From Pandoraea sp. (GTDB lineage Bacteria > Pseudomonadota > Gammaproteobacteria > Burkholderiales > Burkholderiaceae), in contig JARLJF010000136.1 of the NCBI GenBank assembly GCA_031291335.1, positions 1-64,000 on the forward strand: a stretch of 64,000 bases of DNA. Reading direction: 5' to 3'. Shown here piece after piece: positions 46,575 to 57,765 of this stretch. A program made the translations under genes and the position numbers. Numbering within the stretch: the stretch's first letter is position 1; each line of letters opens with the position of its first letter. Below the pieces are notes generated by a model. It was given only the letters and a program-made list of their open reading frames with translations, made no database searches and was not told where the DNA came from.

Positions 46575-49319
46575 ATGACAGAACCCTCCCGCGCGCGCCC
46601 GAGCCGGCCCGCCGAAGTTCCTTCCTCCGTGGCGCTGCCAATGGCCACCGGTGGACCCAGCGCTGCGGCATCTGCCGCTGGCGGGGCAGGTGGCAGCCCG
46701 CCGGGGCCACCAGCACCTCCCCCACCCACCGAGGCCGCCTGGCTCGCGCTGCCGGCCCCCTTGCGCTGGCTCCGGCGTTTTCCATGGAGTGCTTCGCGAC
46801 CCTGGCTGATCGTGGCCGGTGTTGCCCTGCTCGGGCTCTTCGTGTTCGACGCGCTGCATCACATGCTGCGTCACGTGCACTACGACAACATCGTCGCCGC
46901 GATTCACGACACGCCCGTGACGCGTCTGGCGCTTGCCATGTTGGCAACCCTCGCGAGCTACGCGGCCCTTACCGGTTACGACATCTCCGGACTTCGCTTT
47001 GCCGGGGCAACGGTGAAGCGCTCGACCGTCGTGCTCACGTCGTTCATTGCCTACGCGCTGGGTAACTCCGTCGGGCTCGGCGTGCTCACCGGCGGCACGG
47101 TGCGGATGCGGATGTACGCCGCCGCCGGGATCGACGCCTCGAAGGTCGCGCACGCCGTAGCGTTCAACGCCGGGGCGTTCGGGCTCGGCATGACGGTGTT
47201 CGGCTCACTCGGCATGTTGTGGGGCGCGTCGCGTGTCTCGGCGTTGGTGCCGATTCCGGCGTGGCTGTTGCAGGCCTTCGCCGTGCTGCTGCTGGCGGGG
47301 GCTGCTGCGTTCCTGGTGCTGTGCTCCCGCAAGCGTTCGGTGTCGCTCTTCGGCCGCTGGCCGATCCCGCTGCCGCCGCTTCGTCTCGCCTTGCGCCAGT
47401 TGCTGATCTCTGCCGCCGATCTGGGCATGGCCGCCGCCGCGCTGTGGTGTCTGCTGCCCGCGGGCGTGGTGGATCTGCCGACCTTTGTCGTCTTCTATGC
47501 CATTGCCATGGCGCTCGGCGTGCTCAGCCATGTGCCGGGTGGCGTGGGTGTGTTCGAGGCCGTGATTCTTCTCGCGACGAACGGCCATGCGCCCATCAGT
47601 CAGGTGGCGGGCGCGCTGGTGCTCTATCGCGGTATCTACTACCTGCTGCCGCTGATGCTCGCGGCGTGCCTGCTCGCCGGGTTCGAGCTGCGGCAGAGTC
47701 CGGCGGCGCCGATCGGGCGTGCAGCCGTGCGACTCTTCCCCGGCCTGCTGGCGGCGCTCACGCTGGTCGCCGGGGTGATGCTCCTGATCTCGGGGGTGAC
47801 GCCCGCCACACGCGACGCGGAAGACTTCCTGCGCAATCACGTGCCGTTGTTCCTCGTGGAGGTGTCCCACTTGCTCGGCAGCGTAGCCGGGTTGTCGATG
47901 CTGTTCCTCGCGCGCGGGCTGCTGCACCGGCTCGATGCGGCGTGGTGGGGGTCGCTTGCGCTGACGATCGTCGCGGCGGTGCTCGCGATTCCGAAGGGTA
48001 TCGCGCTGTCGGAGTGTTTTGTGCTGGCCGTACTTGCCACGCTGCTGCTCGTTTCGCGCAAACAGTTCGACCGGCGCTCGTCGCTCTTTACGCAGAAGTT
48101 TGAGCCGGGCTGGATCATTGCGGTGCTTTCGGTGCTGGGTGCGTGTACGTGGCTGATGTTCATGTCGTACCGGCGTGTGGGCTACGCGAATCAGCTCTGG
48201 TGGCAATTCACGTTCGACGGCGATGCACCACGCTCGATGCGCGCGCTCATGGTGGTGGCCGTGATCGGGCTGGGCCTGTCGCTGTGGCAACTGCTGCGTC
48301 AGTCGCCCGGCGCCATGGTGCCGGTGAGCGAAGAGGAGTTGGCGCGGGCGAAGGCGATCATCCGCAAACAACCGGCCGCCGACGCTTGCCTGGCGCTCAT
48401 GGGCGACAAGAGCTTCCTGTTCTCGCCGTCGGGCAACGCTTTCATCATGTACGCGAAGCATCGCCGCTCGTGGGTGTCGCTCTCGGACCCGGTCGGCGAT
48501 CAGAAGGAGTGGCCCGAACTGATCTGGCGCTTCATCGAACTGGCCGACGCCCACGGGGGACGCGCCGCGTTCTACAAGACGCGTCCGCAGGCGTTGCCGT
48601 TGTATATCGATGCCGGATTGCGCGCCTACAAGCTTGGCGAGGAGGCGTTTGTCTCGCTGCCGGAATTCGGTTTGCAAGGGGCGCGTCGGGCGAATCTGCG
48701 ACATGGCGCGACACGCGGCGAGCGCGAAGGGCTGACGCTGGAGATCTTGCCGCCCGAAGCGGTCGCACCGCATCTGGCGGAAATGCGACGAGTGTCGGAC
48801 GCGTGGCTTGCGCGTCAGCACACGCGCGAGAAGGGCTTCTCGCTGGGGGCGTTCGACGATGCCTACGTTGCGCGTCAGCCGGTGGCGCTGGTGCGTCGCG
48901 AGGAGCGCCTCGTGGCGTTCGCCACACTCATGTGTCCCGACGTGCAGCGTATCGAGGCGAGCATCGACCTGATGCGTCAGGTGCCCGACGCTCCGCCGGG
49001 CACGATGGACTTCCTCTTCGCGAAGCTGATGCTGCATTTCAAAGAGCAGGGCTACCAGCGTTTCGGCCTCGGCATGGCGCCGATGTCGGGCATGGAGACG
49101 CATCAGTTGGCGCCCCGCTGGCATCGCTTCGGCCGCATGATGTTTGCGCACGGCGCGCGCTTCTACAACTTCCGCGGGCTGCGCAGCTTCAAGGACAAAT
49201 TCGATCCGCTATGGGAGGCGCGTTATCTGATGACGCCGGGCGGCATCGCGCCGATGCTCACGCTCGCCGATGTGGCGGCGCTCGTAGGCGGTGGCTGGAA
49301 AGGGATGATTACCAAATGA
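46575..49319 (+). CDS. mprF: MprF, lysyl-phosphatidylglycerol synthase/flippase
   Basis: Adds an aminoacyl group from tRNA to phosphatidylglycerol and flips the product, reducing membrane negative charge. 914 residues: a Pro/Ala-rich N-terminus (1-60), about 14 membrane helices to residue 570 (flippase domain, with the HVPGGVGVFEAVILL motif), and a C-terminal cytoplasmic synthase domain (DUF2156) with GDKSFLFSPSGNAFIMYAK, VSLSDPVGD and RFGLGMAPMSG. Its TGA overlaps the acvB ATG, so both are made together. Confidence 0.9.
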   Translation: MTEPSRARPSRPAEVPSSVALPMATGGPSAAASAAGGAGGSPPGPPAPPPPTEAAWLALPAPLRWLRRFPWSASRPWLIVAGVALLGLFVFDALHHMLRHVHYDNIVAAIHDTPVTRLALAMLATLASYAALTGYDISGLRFAGATVKRSTVVLTSFIAYALGNSVGLGVLTGGTVRMRMYAAAGIDASKVAHAVAFNAGAFGLGMTVFGSLGMLWGASRVSALVPIPAWLLQAFAVLLLAGAAAFLVLCSRKRSVSLFGRWPIPLPPLRLALRQLLISAADLGMAAAALWCLLPAGVVDLPTFVVFYAIAMALGVLSHVPGGVGVFEAVILLATNGHAPISQVAGALVLYRGIYYLLPLMLAACLLAGFELRQSPAAPIGRAAVRLFPGLLAALTLVAGVMLLISGVTPATRDAEDFLRNHVPLFLVEVSHLLGSVAGLSMLFLARGLLHRLDAAWWGSLALTIVAAVLAIPKGIALSECFVLAVLATLLLVSRKQFDRRSSLFTQKFEPGWIIAVLSVLGACTWLMFMSYRRVGYANQLWWQFTFDGDAPRSMRALMVVAVIGLGLSLWQLLRQSPGAMVPVSEEELARAKAIIRKQPAADACLALMGDKSFLFSPSGNAFIMYAKHRRSWVSLSDPVGDQKEWPELIWRFIELADAHGGRAAFYKTRPQALPLYIDAGLRAYKLGEEAFVSLPEFGLQGARRANLRHGATRGEREGLTLEILPPEAVAPHLAEMRRVSDAWLARQHTREKGFSLGAFDDAYVARQPVALVRREERLVAFATLMCPDVQRIEASIDLMRQVPDAPPGTMDFLFAKLMLHFKEQGYQRFGLGMAPMSGMETHQLAPRWHRFGRMMFAHGARFYNFRGLRSFKDKFDPLWEARYLMTPGGIAPMLTLADVAALVGGGWKGMITK

Positions 49320-51118
49320 CAGGGCACACGATGGTGACGCGCAGCGAATCGGACGAAGGGCATACAAGATTGCACAATCGCGCACACATCGGTGACGCGC
49401 CGCGCTGGGTGCGTCGCGTTGCGATAAGTGCTGCGGCCTGGACCATGTTGATGACGCCCGTTGCGGTGCTGGCCCAGACGTCGAAGCCGACGGAATCAAC
49501 GGGATCAGGGGGGGCAGCAGGATCGGCAGGATCAACGGAAGCGGCGGCGACTCGCCTCAACGGACTCAAGCCTGCGCCCAAGGCGGGTCCGGTTGCGCAG
49601 CCACCGGCCGCAGCATCCAGCGTGCCTTCCCCCGTGATGCCGCAGGCGGCCGCTGCCGCCGCCGGGGCCGCCGCATTCCGAAGCGCCAGCGGCGCTGCGC
49701 CGGAAGTCATGACGCATGGCCGCTTCGAGAATGTGCCGATCTTCCGCCCGCAAGGCGAGCCGAATGCCACCGTGCTCTTCTTCTCCGACGACGATGGCTG
49801 GACGCCGCGCGCCGAACGCATGGCCCAGGCGCTCGCGGACACCGGCGCGCTGGTGGCCGGCATCGACACTGCGCGGTTGATGGCCAATTACACCAAGGAC
49901 GACATTGCCTGCGTCTACGCGGCGGGCGATCTCGACAACTTCGGCCGATGGGTCGAGGCGGCGGTGAAGCTGCCGGGCTACACGCCGCCGATTCTCGTGG
50001 GCGACGGGGTTGGCGGTACGTTCGCCTACGCCATGCTCGCGCAGGCGGGTAGCGATACGTTCTCGGGGGCGTTGTCGGTCGACTTCTGCCCGGTGTTGCC
50101 GATGTCCCGGCCGTTGTGCCAGGGCGAGGGGGTGCATTTCGGACGCGGCATCACGCACACGGCGGGCGGTGCGCCGATGCGCTTGCTGCCCGCCCCGATC
50201 ATGAGCGCACCGTGGATGACGATGGGCGGCCCGGTGGGCAGCCCTGTCGCGCGCGCGCCGCGCTGCTCTGATCGTGTCGCGCAGGAGTTCGCCGCCCGCA
50301 CGCCGAATTCAACCTGGCTCGTTGGCGGGCTCGCAGGCAGTCTGGGGGCCATGGATACCTCCGGTACGCCGAGCGCCACAGGGGCACCGTCCACGCCCGT
50401 GCTGGCCGATTGGATGACGCAGTACAAGAACGCCTTTCGCCGCCTGAACGCCCATCACGTGGCGGGCACGGCGCGTCCGCCGGCCGCGGTGGCCGACCTG
50501 CCGGTCATCGAGGTGCCGGCCACGGGCAAGCCTGCCGCGAACCTGGCAGATACCTTCGCGATCCTGATGTCGGGCGACGGCGGCTGGGCCGGACTCGACC
50601 GCGACGTCGCCGGTGCGCTCTCCGCCCACGGCATTCCCGTCGTCGGCGTCGATTCGCTGCGTTACTTCTGGTCGGCGCGCACCCCGGCGTCCGGCGCGCT
50701 CGACATCGACCGTCTCATGCGCTTCTATCAAACCCGCTGGAACAAGAAGCGCGCGATCCTCATCGGCTACTCCCAAGGCGCCGACGTGCTGCCGTTCATG
50801 GTCAATCGTCTGCCTCCCATGGCGCGCGAGCGCGTCGGGTTACTCGTGCTGATGGGACTTGGCCAAAAAGCGGATTTCGAATTCCGCATGACCAACTGGG
50901 TGATGTCGAGCCAGAACGGCTTGCCGATTCGTCCGGAAGTGGAGCGTCTGCCAGAGGGAATGGCGATGTGCATCTATGGGGCCGACGAGGACGACAGCAA
51001 CTGCCCGGGACTAGATCCCAAGCGGGTTCAGGTCGTGAAGATGCCGGGCGGTCACCATTTCGACGGTAACTACACCGGCTTGGCCGATGTGATTCTCCAG
51101 GGGCTCGCCAAGCGGTAG
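49316..51118 (+). CDS. acvB: AcvB/VirJ-family periplasmic protein, probable lysyl-PG hydrolase
   Basis: 600 residues. A signal-type segment ends near residue 54 (SAAAWTMLMTPVAVLAQ), followed by an Ala/Pro linker and two alpha/beta-hydrolase-like halves. The second half has the nucleophile elbow GYSQGAD (S486) and a terminal GGHHFDGNY. In Agrobacterium, AcvB sits with LpiA (MprF homologue) and hydrolyses lysyl-PG, so the coupled mprF-acvB order here suggests a synthesis/hydrolysis pair. The start overlaps mprF. Confidence 0.85.
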   Translation: MTGHTMVTRSESDEGHTRLHNRAHIGDAPRWVRRVAISAAAWTMLMTPVAVLAQTSKPTESTGSGGAAGSAGSTEAAATRLNGLKPAPKAGPVAQPPAAASSVPSPVMPQAAAAAAGAAAFRSASGAAPEVMTHGRFENVPIFRPQGEPNATVLFFSDDDGWTPRAERMAQALADTGALVAGIDTARLMANYTKDDIACVYAAGDLDNFGRWVEAAVKLPGYTPPILVGDGVGGTFAYAMLAQAGSDTFSGALSVDFCPVLPMSRPLCQGEGVHFGRGITHTAGGAPMRLLPAPIMSAPWMTMGGPVGSPVARAPRCSDRVAQEFAARTPNSTWLVGGLAGSLGAMDTSGTPSATGAPSTPVLADWMTQYKNAFRRLNAHHVAGTARPPAAVADLPVIEVPATGKPAANLADTFAILMSGDGGWAGLDRDVAGALSAHGIPVVGVDSLRYFWSARTPASGALDIDRLMRFYQTRWNKKRAILIGYSQGADVLPFMVNRLPPMARERVGLLVLMGLGQKADFEFRMTNWVMSSQNGLPIRPEVERLPEGMAMCIYGADEDDSNCPGLDPKRVQVVKMPGGHHFDGNYTGLADVILQGLAKR

Positions 51119-51284
51119 GACCGGGCTGTCGTGCCGGTCCAACGTATCGCCGGGGATATCAGGGGTCCGCTTTTTCTCGCCTTGCCTTCCGTGCGGGCGC
51201 TCCGTACACTGCCGCCAGTTTTCCCATCGACCCACGTTCCGCACGTACCGCTCTAATCGGCACGGCACACAGGAGAAGATCGAC

Positions 51285-52592
51285 ATGGCTGAGGGTTATT
51301 TCCCGAAGTGGCAGCAACAGGACACGGGCTCCGGCCGCGTGATCGCCCCCGATGAGCGTCTGCCCTGGCCGCAGACCATCGCGATGGGCGTGCAACACGT
51401 GGTCGCCATGTTCGGCTCGACCGTGCTCGCACCGTTGCTCATGGGCTTCGACCCGAACCTCGCGATCTTCATGTCGGGCATCGGCACGTTGCTCTTCTTC
51501 GTGCTCGTTGGCGGGCGCGTGCCCAGCTATCTCGGCTCGAGCTTCGCCTTCATTGGCCTTGTCATTTCGGTGACGGGGTATGCGGGCAGCGGTCCGAATC
51601 TGAATATTCCGGTGGCGCTCGGCGGCATCATCGCCTGCGGCGTGCTCTACGCCATCATCGGCCTGATCGTGATGGTCGTCGGCACGCGTTGGATTGAAGC
51701 GCTCATGCCGCCGGTGGTGACGGGCGCGGTGGTGGCAGTCATCGGCCTGAACCTGGCGCCGGTCGCCGTGAAGGGTGTCTCGGCCACCAGCTTCGACACG
51801 TGGATGGCACTCGCGACGGTGCTGTGCGTCGGCCTCGTGGCGGTGTTCGCACGCGGCATGGTGCAGCGTCTGCTGATTCTCGTGGGCCTGTTGCTCGCCT
51901 ATGTGCTGTACGCCGTGCTGACCAACGGCATGGGCCTGGGCAAGCCGATCGATTTCGCCATCGTGGCCAACGCCGGGTGGTTCGGCCTGCCGCACTTCGC
52001 TGCGCCGGTGTTCAAGCCGGAAGCCATGGTGCTGCTCGCCCCCATCGCCATCATTCTGGTGGCGGAAAACCTCGGTCACATCAAGGCGGTGAGCGCCATG
52101 ACCGGGCAGAACCTCGACCGCTACATGGGCCGCGCCTTCCTCGGCGACGGGCTGGCGACCATCGTGTCGGGCAGCGTCGGCGGCACGGGCGTGACCACGT
52201 ATGCCGAGAACATCGGCGTGATGGCCGTCACGAAGATCTATTCGACGGTGGTGTTCGCCGTGGCGGCGGTGATCGCGCTGGTGCTGGGCTTCTCGCCGAA
52301 GTTCGGTGCCGTCATCCAGACGATTCCCGGCCCGGTGCTGGGCGGTGTGTCGATCGTGGTGTTCGGTCTGATCACGGTCGCTGGCGCGCGCATCTGGGTG
52401 CAGAACAAGGTCGACTTCTCGGATAACCGCAATCTGATCGTCGCGGCGGTTACGCTGGTGCTCGGCGCAGGCGACTTCACGCTGAAGTTCGGCAGCTTCT
52501 CGCTGGGCGGCATCGGCTGCGCCACGTTCGGCGCGATCATCCTGTACGCGCTGCTGCGCGGGCGCGGGGTCTCGCGCCCGGCAGCGATGTAA
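51285..52592 (+). CDS. uraA: UraA, NCS2-family uracil permease
   Basis: 435 residues with about 14 helices. The N-terminal PDERLPWPQTIAMGVQHVVAMFGSTVLAP segment (shown in part), SSFAFIG and NLGHIKAVSAMTGQNLDRYM are UraA marks; E in VAENLGH is the substrate-binding residue and GGTGVTTYAENIGVMAVTK follows. AGGAGAAG precedes the ATG at 51285. Xanthine transport is less likely. A terminator follows the stop. Confidence 0.88.
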   Translation: MAEGYFPKWQQQDTGSGRVIAPDERLPWPQTIAMGVQHVVAMFGSTVLAPLLMGFDPNLAIFMSGIGTLLFFVLVGGRVPSYLGSSFAFIGLVISVTGYAGSGPNLNIPVALGGIIACGVLYAIIGLIVMVVGTRWIEALMPPVVTGAVVAVIGLNLAPVAVKGVSATSFDTWMALATVLCVGLVAVFARGMVQRLLILVGLLLAYVLYAVLTNGMGLGKPIDFAIVANAGWFGLPHFAAPVFKPEAMVLLAPIAIILVAENLGHIKAVSAMTGQNLDRYMGRAFLGDGLATIVSGSVGGTGVTTYAENIGVMAVTKIYSTVVFAVAAVIALVLGFSPKFGAVIQTIPGPVLGGVSIVVFGLITVAGARIWVQNKVDFSDNRNLIVAAVTLVLGAGDFTLKFGSFSLGGIGCATFGAIILYALLRGRGVSRPAAM

Positions 52593-52632
52593 ATCGTATC
52601 GCCCTCCCGCCGAAGGGATGGCAATACGGCAC

Positions 52633-52667
52633 AACGGCACGACGCTTATGTCGTGCCGTTTTCGTTT
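52633..52667 (+). terminator. Rho-independent terminator of uraA
   Basis: AACGGCACGAC (52633-52643) and GTCGTGCCGTT (52650-52660) form a perfect 11-base stem with a GCTTAT loop, followed by TTCGTTT. The stop codon of the convergent LysR gene (52646-52648) lies within the loop, so the same DNA ends both genes. Confidence 0.85.
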
Positions 52668-53557
52668 GTGGCGACGGGAGCGGCCAGGCGCTCGAGCAGT
52701 TGCCGTGCGTAGACGGGCAGGGCGTCGCGCTCACGCACGCACAACACCAGCGTGCGCAGTGCCCACGGGTCGGCGAGCGGCACGATGCCAATGCCCAGCG
52801 CGGCAGCCGAGCGCCGGGCGGCGCTCAGGGGCACGATGCCCAGCGCCGCACCGGCCGCTACCGCACGGCACAGACTATCAAAGTCACGCAGGCGCAAACG
52901 GTAGCGCAGGGGCCGTCCGGCCCGCTTGGCGTGACCGTCCAGATGCTCGGCCAGCGCACTTTGTTCGGGCAGACCGATGAACTCGGTATCGAGTATGTCG
53001 ACGAGCGCCACTTCGGGCTGCCGGGCCAGCGAATGATTCGGCGGCGTGACGACCACCAGCCGGTCTTGCCGGAACGGCACCGTCTCCAGTCCCGTCAGTT
53101 CGATCCAGTCGGAAACGACGCCGATGTCCGCCGCGCCTTCAAGCACCGCCTGCACGACCGCCGGACTCGTCTGCTCGCGAAGTGAAATTTCGACGTTCGG
53201 ATGCTCGGCGAGGAACGCGCCCAACAGATCGGGCAGGAACTCGGACATTGCCACCGTGTTAGAGGCGATGCGTACGTTGCCCTTGAGCCCGGCCGCGTAT
53301 TCGCCAAGCTCACCGCGCATCTGTTCGATCTGGGCGAGCACGCGTCGGGCGTGGGCGAGGAGGGCGCGTCCGGCGGGCGTGGGAATCACGCCCTGGCGGT
53401 GGCGCATGAAGAGCGCAACGCCCAGCGTTTCCTCGAGACCGCGAATGCGCGCGCTGGCGGAGGCCAGCGTCAGATGGGCGCGCTCGGCGCCGCCGGTGAT
53501 GCTGCCGGCTTCGGCAACCAGCAGGCAAAGACGCAGATCGGTCAGGTCGAATCGCAC
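52646..53557 (-). CDS. LysR-family transcriptional regulator
   Basis: 303 residues. GTG 53557 gives the usual LysR N-terminus (RFDLTDLRLCLLVAEAGSIT, then the ASASARIRGLEETLG recognition helix); the longer ORF above it is not family-like. The effector domain carries VVSDWIELTGLETVPFRQD and LCRAVAAGAALGIVPLSAA. Target unknown: it is convergent with uraA and back-to-back with the rhlE leader. The LysR stop sits in the uraA terminator loop. Confidence 0.83.
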   Translation of the reverse strand: MRFDLTDLRLCLLVAEAGSITGGAERAHLTLASASARIRGLEETLGVALFMRHRQGVIPTPAGRALLAHARRVLAQIEQMRGELGEYAAGLKGNVRIASNTVAMSEFLPDLLGAFLAEHPNVEISLREQTSPAVVQAVLEGAADIGVVSDWIELTGLETVPFRQDRLVVVTPPNHSLARQPEVALVDILDTEFIGLPEQSALAEHLDGHAKRAGRPLRYRLRLRDFDSLCRAVAAGAALGIVPLSAARRSAAALGIGIVPLADPWALRTLVLCVRERDALPVYARQLLERLAAPVATNENGTT

Positions 53558-53915
53558 GGGGCAGGCGGTGGCGCGTTGGGGTAATGGCGTCAGTGTAGCG
53601 GCTTGGCTGGGGCGCACGCACGCGTGGTGCGATGTCCGAATATCGGGCTCGCGGGACCGCGAACATCGATGTCGACTGACTTGGGAAAGGGCACATGGTA
53701 AACTACGCCCTTTCAAGACACGGCCGTACCCGCGACGGCCTCGCCCGCCAAGCCGCTGATTTCATCGCCGGCGGGTCGTCTTGCCGGCGTCTTCCGGCGT
53801 GTCGCCCATATGAGCGCGATGTCCGTCTCACGCCCGACGCGGGCATTCCACCAAAAATAAACAACATCGATACGCGCGGGGACACACATCGTGGAGTCCG
53901 CGCATTGGTCTTTAT
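53558..53915. promoter_or_regulatory. Promoter and long leader of rhlE
   Basis: 358 bases between the LysR and helicase genes. A possible sigma70 promoter is CTGACT (53676-53681), 17 bases, TAAACT (53699-53704), giving a leader of about 200 nt before the rhlE ATG. Long leaders are common for cold-shock-type RNA helicase genes. No supported gene is here. Confidence 0.4.
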
Positions 53916-55622
<1,707 letters not shown>

Positions 55623-55757
55623 GCGCTCGCCGAGGGATCGACGATGCGTGCGCAGCTCAACATTCCGATGAATTTGAGTTGCGCATTTAGCCTTCGTCCA
55701 GTCGTCATGCGACTTCGCCGTGTGAGGCGCGATTCGCAACGGTCAGCGTCCTCCGGA

Positions 55758-55786
55758 TTGTCCCGGAATGGCGGGCTGCGCAAAAT
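55758..55786 (+). promoter_or_regulatory. Possible promoter and dyad before the BASS transporter
   Basis: TTGTCC (55758-55763), 17 bases, CAAAAT (55781-55786) could serve as a sigma70 promoter. It overlaps a dyad GCGCAAAA (55778-55785) / TTTTGCGC (55803-55810), which might be an operator. A second smaller dyad (CCGGGA / TCCCGG) follows near 55853-55875. Confidence 0.35.
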
Positions 55787-55917
55787 AAGTAAAATATTAA
55801 CCTTTTGCGCCCGGCGGCCCGGGTATGGCAGAGACGATGAGACCGGGAATATCTTAACAATCCCGGCCACACCGGTTCGCCAGTGCACGCGCCGCTTTCC
55901 CGTTCTCCGAGGATTTC

Positions 55918-56871
55918 ATGATCGCCCGTGTCACCCGGCTGTTCCCGTTGTGGGCCCTGCTGCTGTCCGTTTTCGCCTTTCTTTCGCCCGGCAGCTTCTC
56001 CGGCATTACGCCGCACGTTACCGCGCTCCTGACCGTCGTGATGTTCGCGATGGGCGTCACGCTGACCTTCGACGACTTCAAGCGCGTCTTCACGCGTCCC
56101 GCACCGATCGTTGCGGGCGTGGTCCTGCACTATCTCGTTATGCCGCTGGCCGCCTGGGTCATTGCGCGCGTGTTGCACATGCCGCCCGATCTGACGGCGG
56201 GCATGGTGCTCGTCGGCAGTGTGGCGAGCGGCACGGCATCGAATGTCATGATTTATCTCGCCCGCGGCGACGTGGCCCTGTCGGTCACGATCAGCGCCAT
56301 GTCGACGCTCGTCGGCGTATTCGCCACGCCGTTGCTCACGCGCTTGTACGTCGATGCATCGATTGCGGTGGACGTCGAGGGCATGCTGCTGTCGATTCTT
56401 CAGATCGTTGCGCTGCCGATCGGCGCGGGCCTGCTCATCAACCGCTATCTCGGTCGTGCGGTGCGCGCGGTCGAAGGCTATCTGCCGCTGGTCTCGATGG
56501 TGGCGATCGTGCTCATCATCGGCGCGGTGGTTGGCGCGAACCAGGGCAACATTGCCACGGTCGGGCCGCTGGTGATGGTCGGCGTGATACTGCACAACGC
56601 ACTGGGGCTGCTCGGCGGTTATTGGGGCGGACGTCTGCTGGGTTTCGACGAATCGATTTGTCGCACGCTGGCGATCGAAGTGGGCATGCAGAACTCAGGA
56701 CTGGCCGCCACGCTGGGCAAGATCTACTTCACGCCGCTGGCGGCATTGCCGGGCGCGCTCTTCTCCGTTTGGCACAACCTTTCGGGCTCGCTGCTTGCGG
56801 GCTACTGGCGCGGTCGTCCGACCGGCACGGCCAACGATTCGCAGGCTGCGGTAACGCGTCCGATGCATTGA
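55918..56871 (+). CDS. Bile acid:sodium symporter (BASS) family transporter
   Basis: 317 residues with 9-10 helices. [17 protein letters not shown] is the family start motif, then [19 protein letters not shown] (sodium site) and [15 protein letters not shown] (the second crossover helix). Bacterial BASS members often take up pantoate, keto acids or other organic anions, so the ligand is open. GAGGA lies before the ATG. Confidence 0.86.
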   Translation: MIARVTRLFPLWALLLSVFAFLSPGSFSGITPHVTALLTVVMFAMGVTLTFDDFKRVFTRPAPIVAGVVLHYLVMPLAAWVIARVLHMPPDLTAGMVLVGSVASGTASNVMIYLARGDVALSVTISAMSTLVGVFATPLLTRLYVDASIAVDVEGMLLSILQIVALPIGAGLLINRYLGRAVRAVEGYLPLVSMVAIVLIIGAVVGANQGNIATVGPLVMVGVILHNALGLLGGYWGGRLLGFDESICRTLAIEVGMQNSGLAATLGKIYFTPLAALPGALFSVWHNLSGSLLAGYWRGRPTGTANDSQAAVTRPMH

Positions 56872-57149
56872 GTTTTTATGACGCCGCATGCGGGTGTGTG
56901 CGGCGCGCAACGGGTTCGCGCACCGTCATCGCGCGATTTGCCTTTCTGCCTCTCATCGCCTACAACTTCGATATACCGTTCGCGGCGGTGAGAGAATCCG
57001 CATCACGGCGCCCGTCCGTGTTCCCTTTCCCCCGCTCGCCCACAGGGCGTATTCCGACGTGGTCAGCTCAGGCAGCGATGTGTCGCGCGCGACGCGCGAC
57101 GCCATGCCGCGACCCGGCGTACGAGCGAGCGGTCTGGAGTCATTGAACA

Positions 57150-57710
57150 ATGTTGCGAAAGAATCCGCGCGGGGACTATCCCGTGGTGCACGAAACCTCG
57201 TTCGTCGATCCCACGGCCATTTTGTGCGGCCAGATCATCGTAGGCGAGAACGTCTTCATCGGACCTTATGCCGTGTTGCGTGCCGATGAAGTCGACGAGA
57301 ACGGCAAGATGGAGCCGATCGTAATCGGCGCCAATTCCAACATCCAGGACGGGGTCGTGATCCATTCGAAAGACGGCGCACGCGTTTCCATCGGCGAGAA
57401 CACCTCGATAGCCCATCGCTCCATCGTGCACGGGCCCTGTGTGATCGGCAACAACGTCTTCATCGGTTTCAATTCGGTGCTGTTCAACTGCGTTGTGCAC
57501 GATGGCGTGGTGGTGCGGCACAACAGCGTGGTCGACGGGCGCGACATTCCCGAGAATTTCTACATTCCCTCGACCACACACATCAGCCGCGAGACCGATC
57601 TCGCGACCATTCCGAAAGTCACCGTCGACGCGCGCGAGTTCTCCGAATCGGTGAGCCGCACGAATGTGCAGCTTGCACGCGCCTACCGTCGTATTCAGAA
57701 CGAGTTCTGA
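57150..57710 (+). CDS. Gamma-carbonic anhydrase-like hexapeptide-repeat protein
   Basis: 186 residues of left-handed beta-helix with hexapeptide repeats (VDPTAILCGQIIVGENVFIG). The metal-site histidines fit H in VVIHSKDG, and the AHRSIVHGPCVIGNN pair, so a trimeric zinc protein is expected. Function could be carbonic anhydrase or an acetyltransferase relative. It lies 55 bases before the parvulin gene, likely cotranscribed. Confidence 0.75.
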   Translation: MLRKNPRGDYPVVHETSFVDPTAILCGQIIVGENVFIGPYAVLRADEVDENGKMEPIVIGANSNIQDGVVIHSKDGARVSIGENTSIAHRSIVHGPCVIGNNVFIGFNSVLFNCVVHDGVVVRHNSVVDGRDIPENFYIPSTTHISRETDLATIPKVTVDAREFSESVSRTNVQLARAYRRIQNEF

Positions 57711-57765
57711 CGCCAAGGCGAGCGCGCGTGAACGGTGGCAGTGAACGTTTTGCTGGGAGTCCGTC

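Noticed and set aside
47205-49151. Reverse-strand ORF of 648 codons under mprF
   Set aside because: Antisense shadow of a conserved gene.
51118-51140. GGACCGG/CCGGTCC hairpin at the acvB stop codon
   Set aside because: No T-tract follows; too weak to call a terminator.
57150-57710. Hexapeptide protein considered as the missing LegH acetyltransferase
   Set aside because: It matches the gamma-carbonic anhydrase type, is 33 kb from the leg genes and lies in an unrelated operon.
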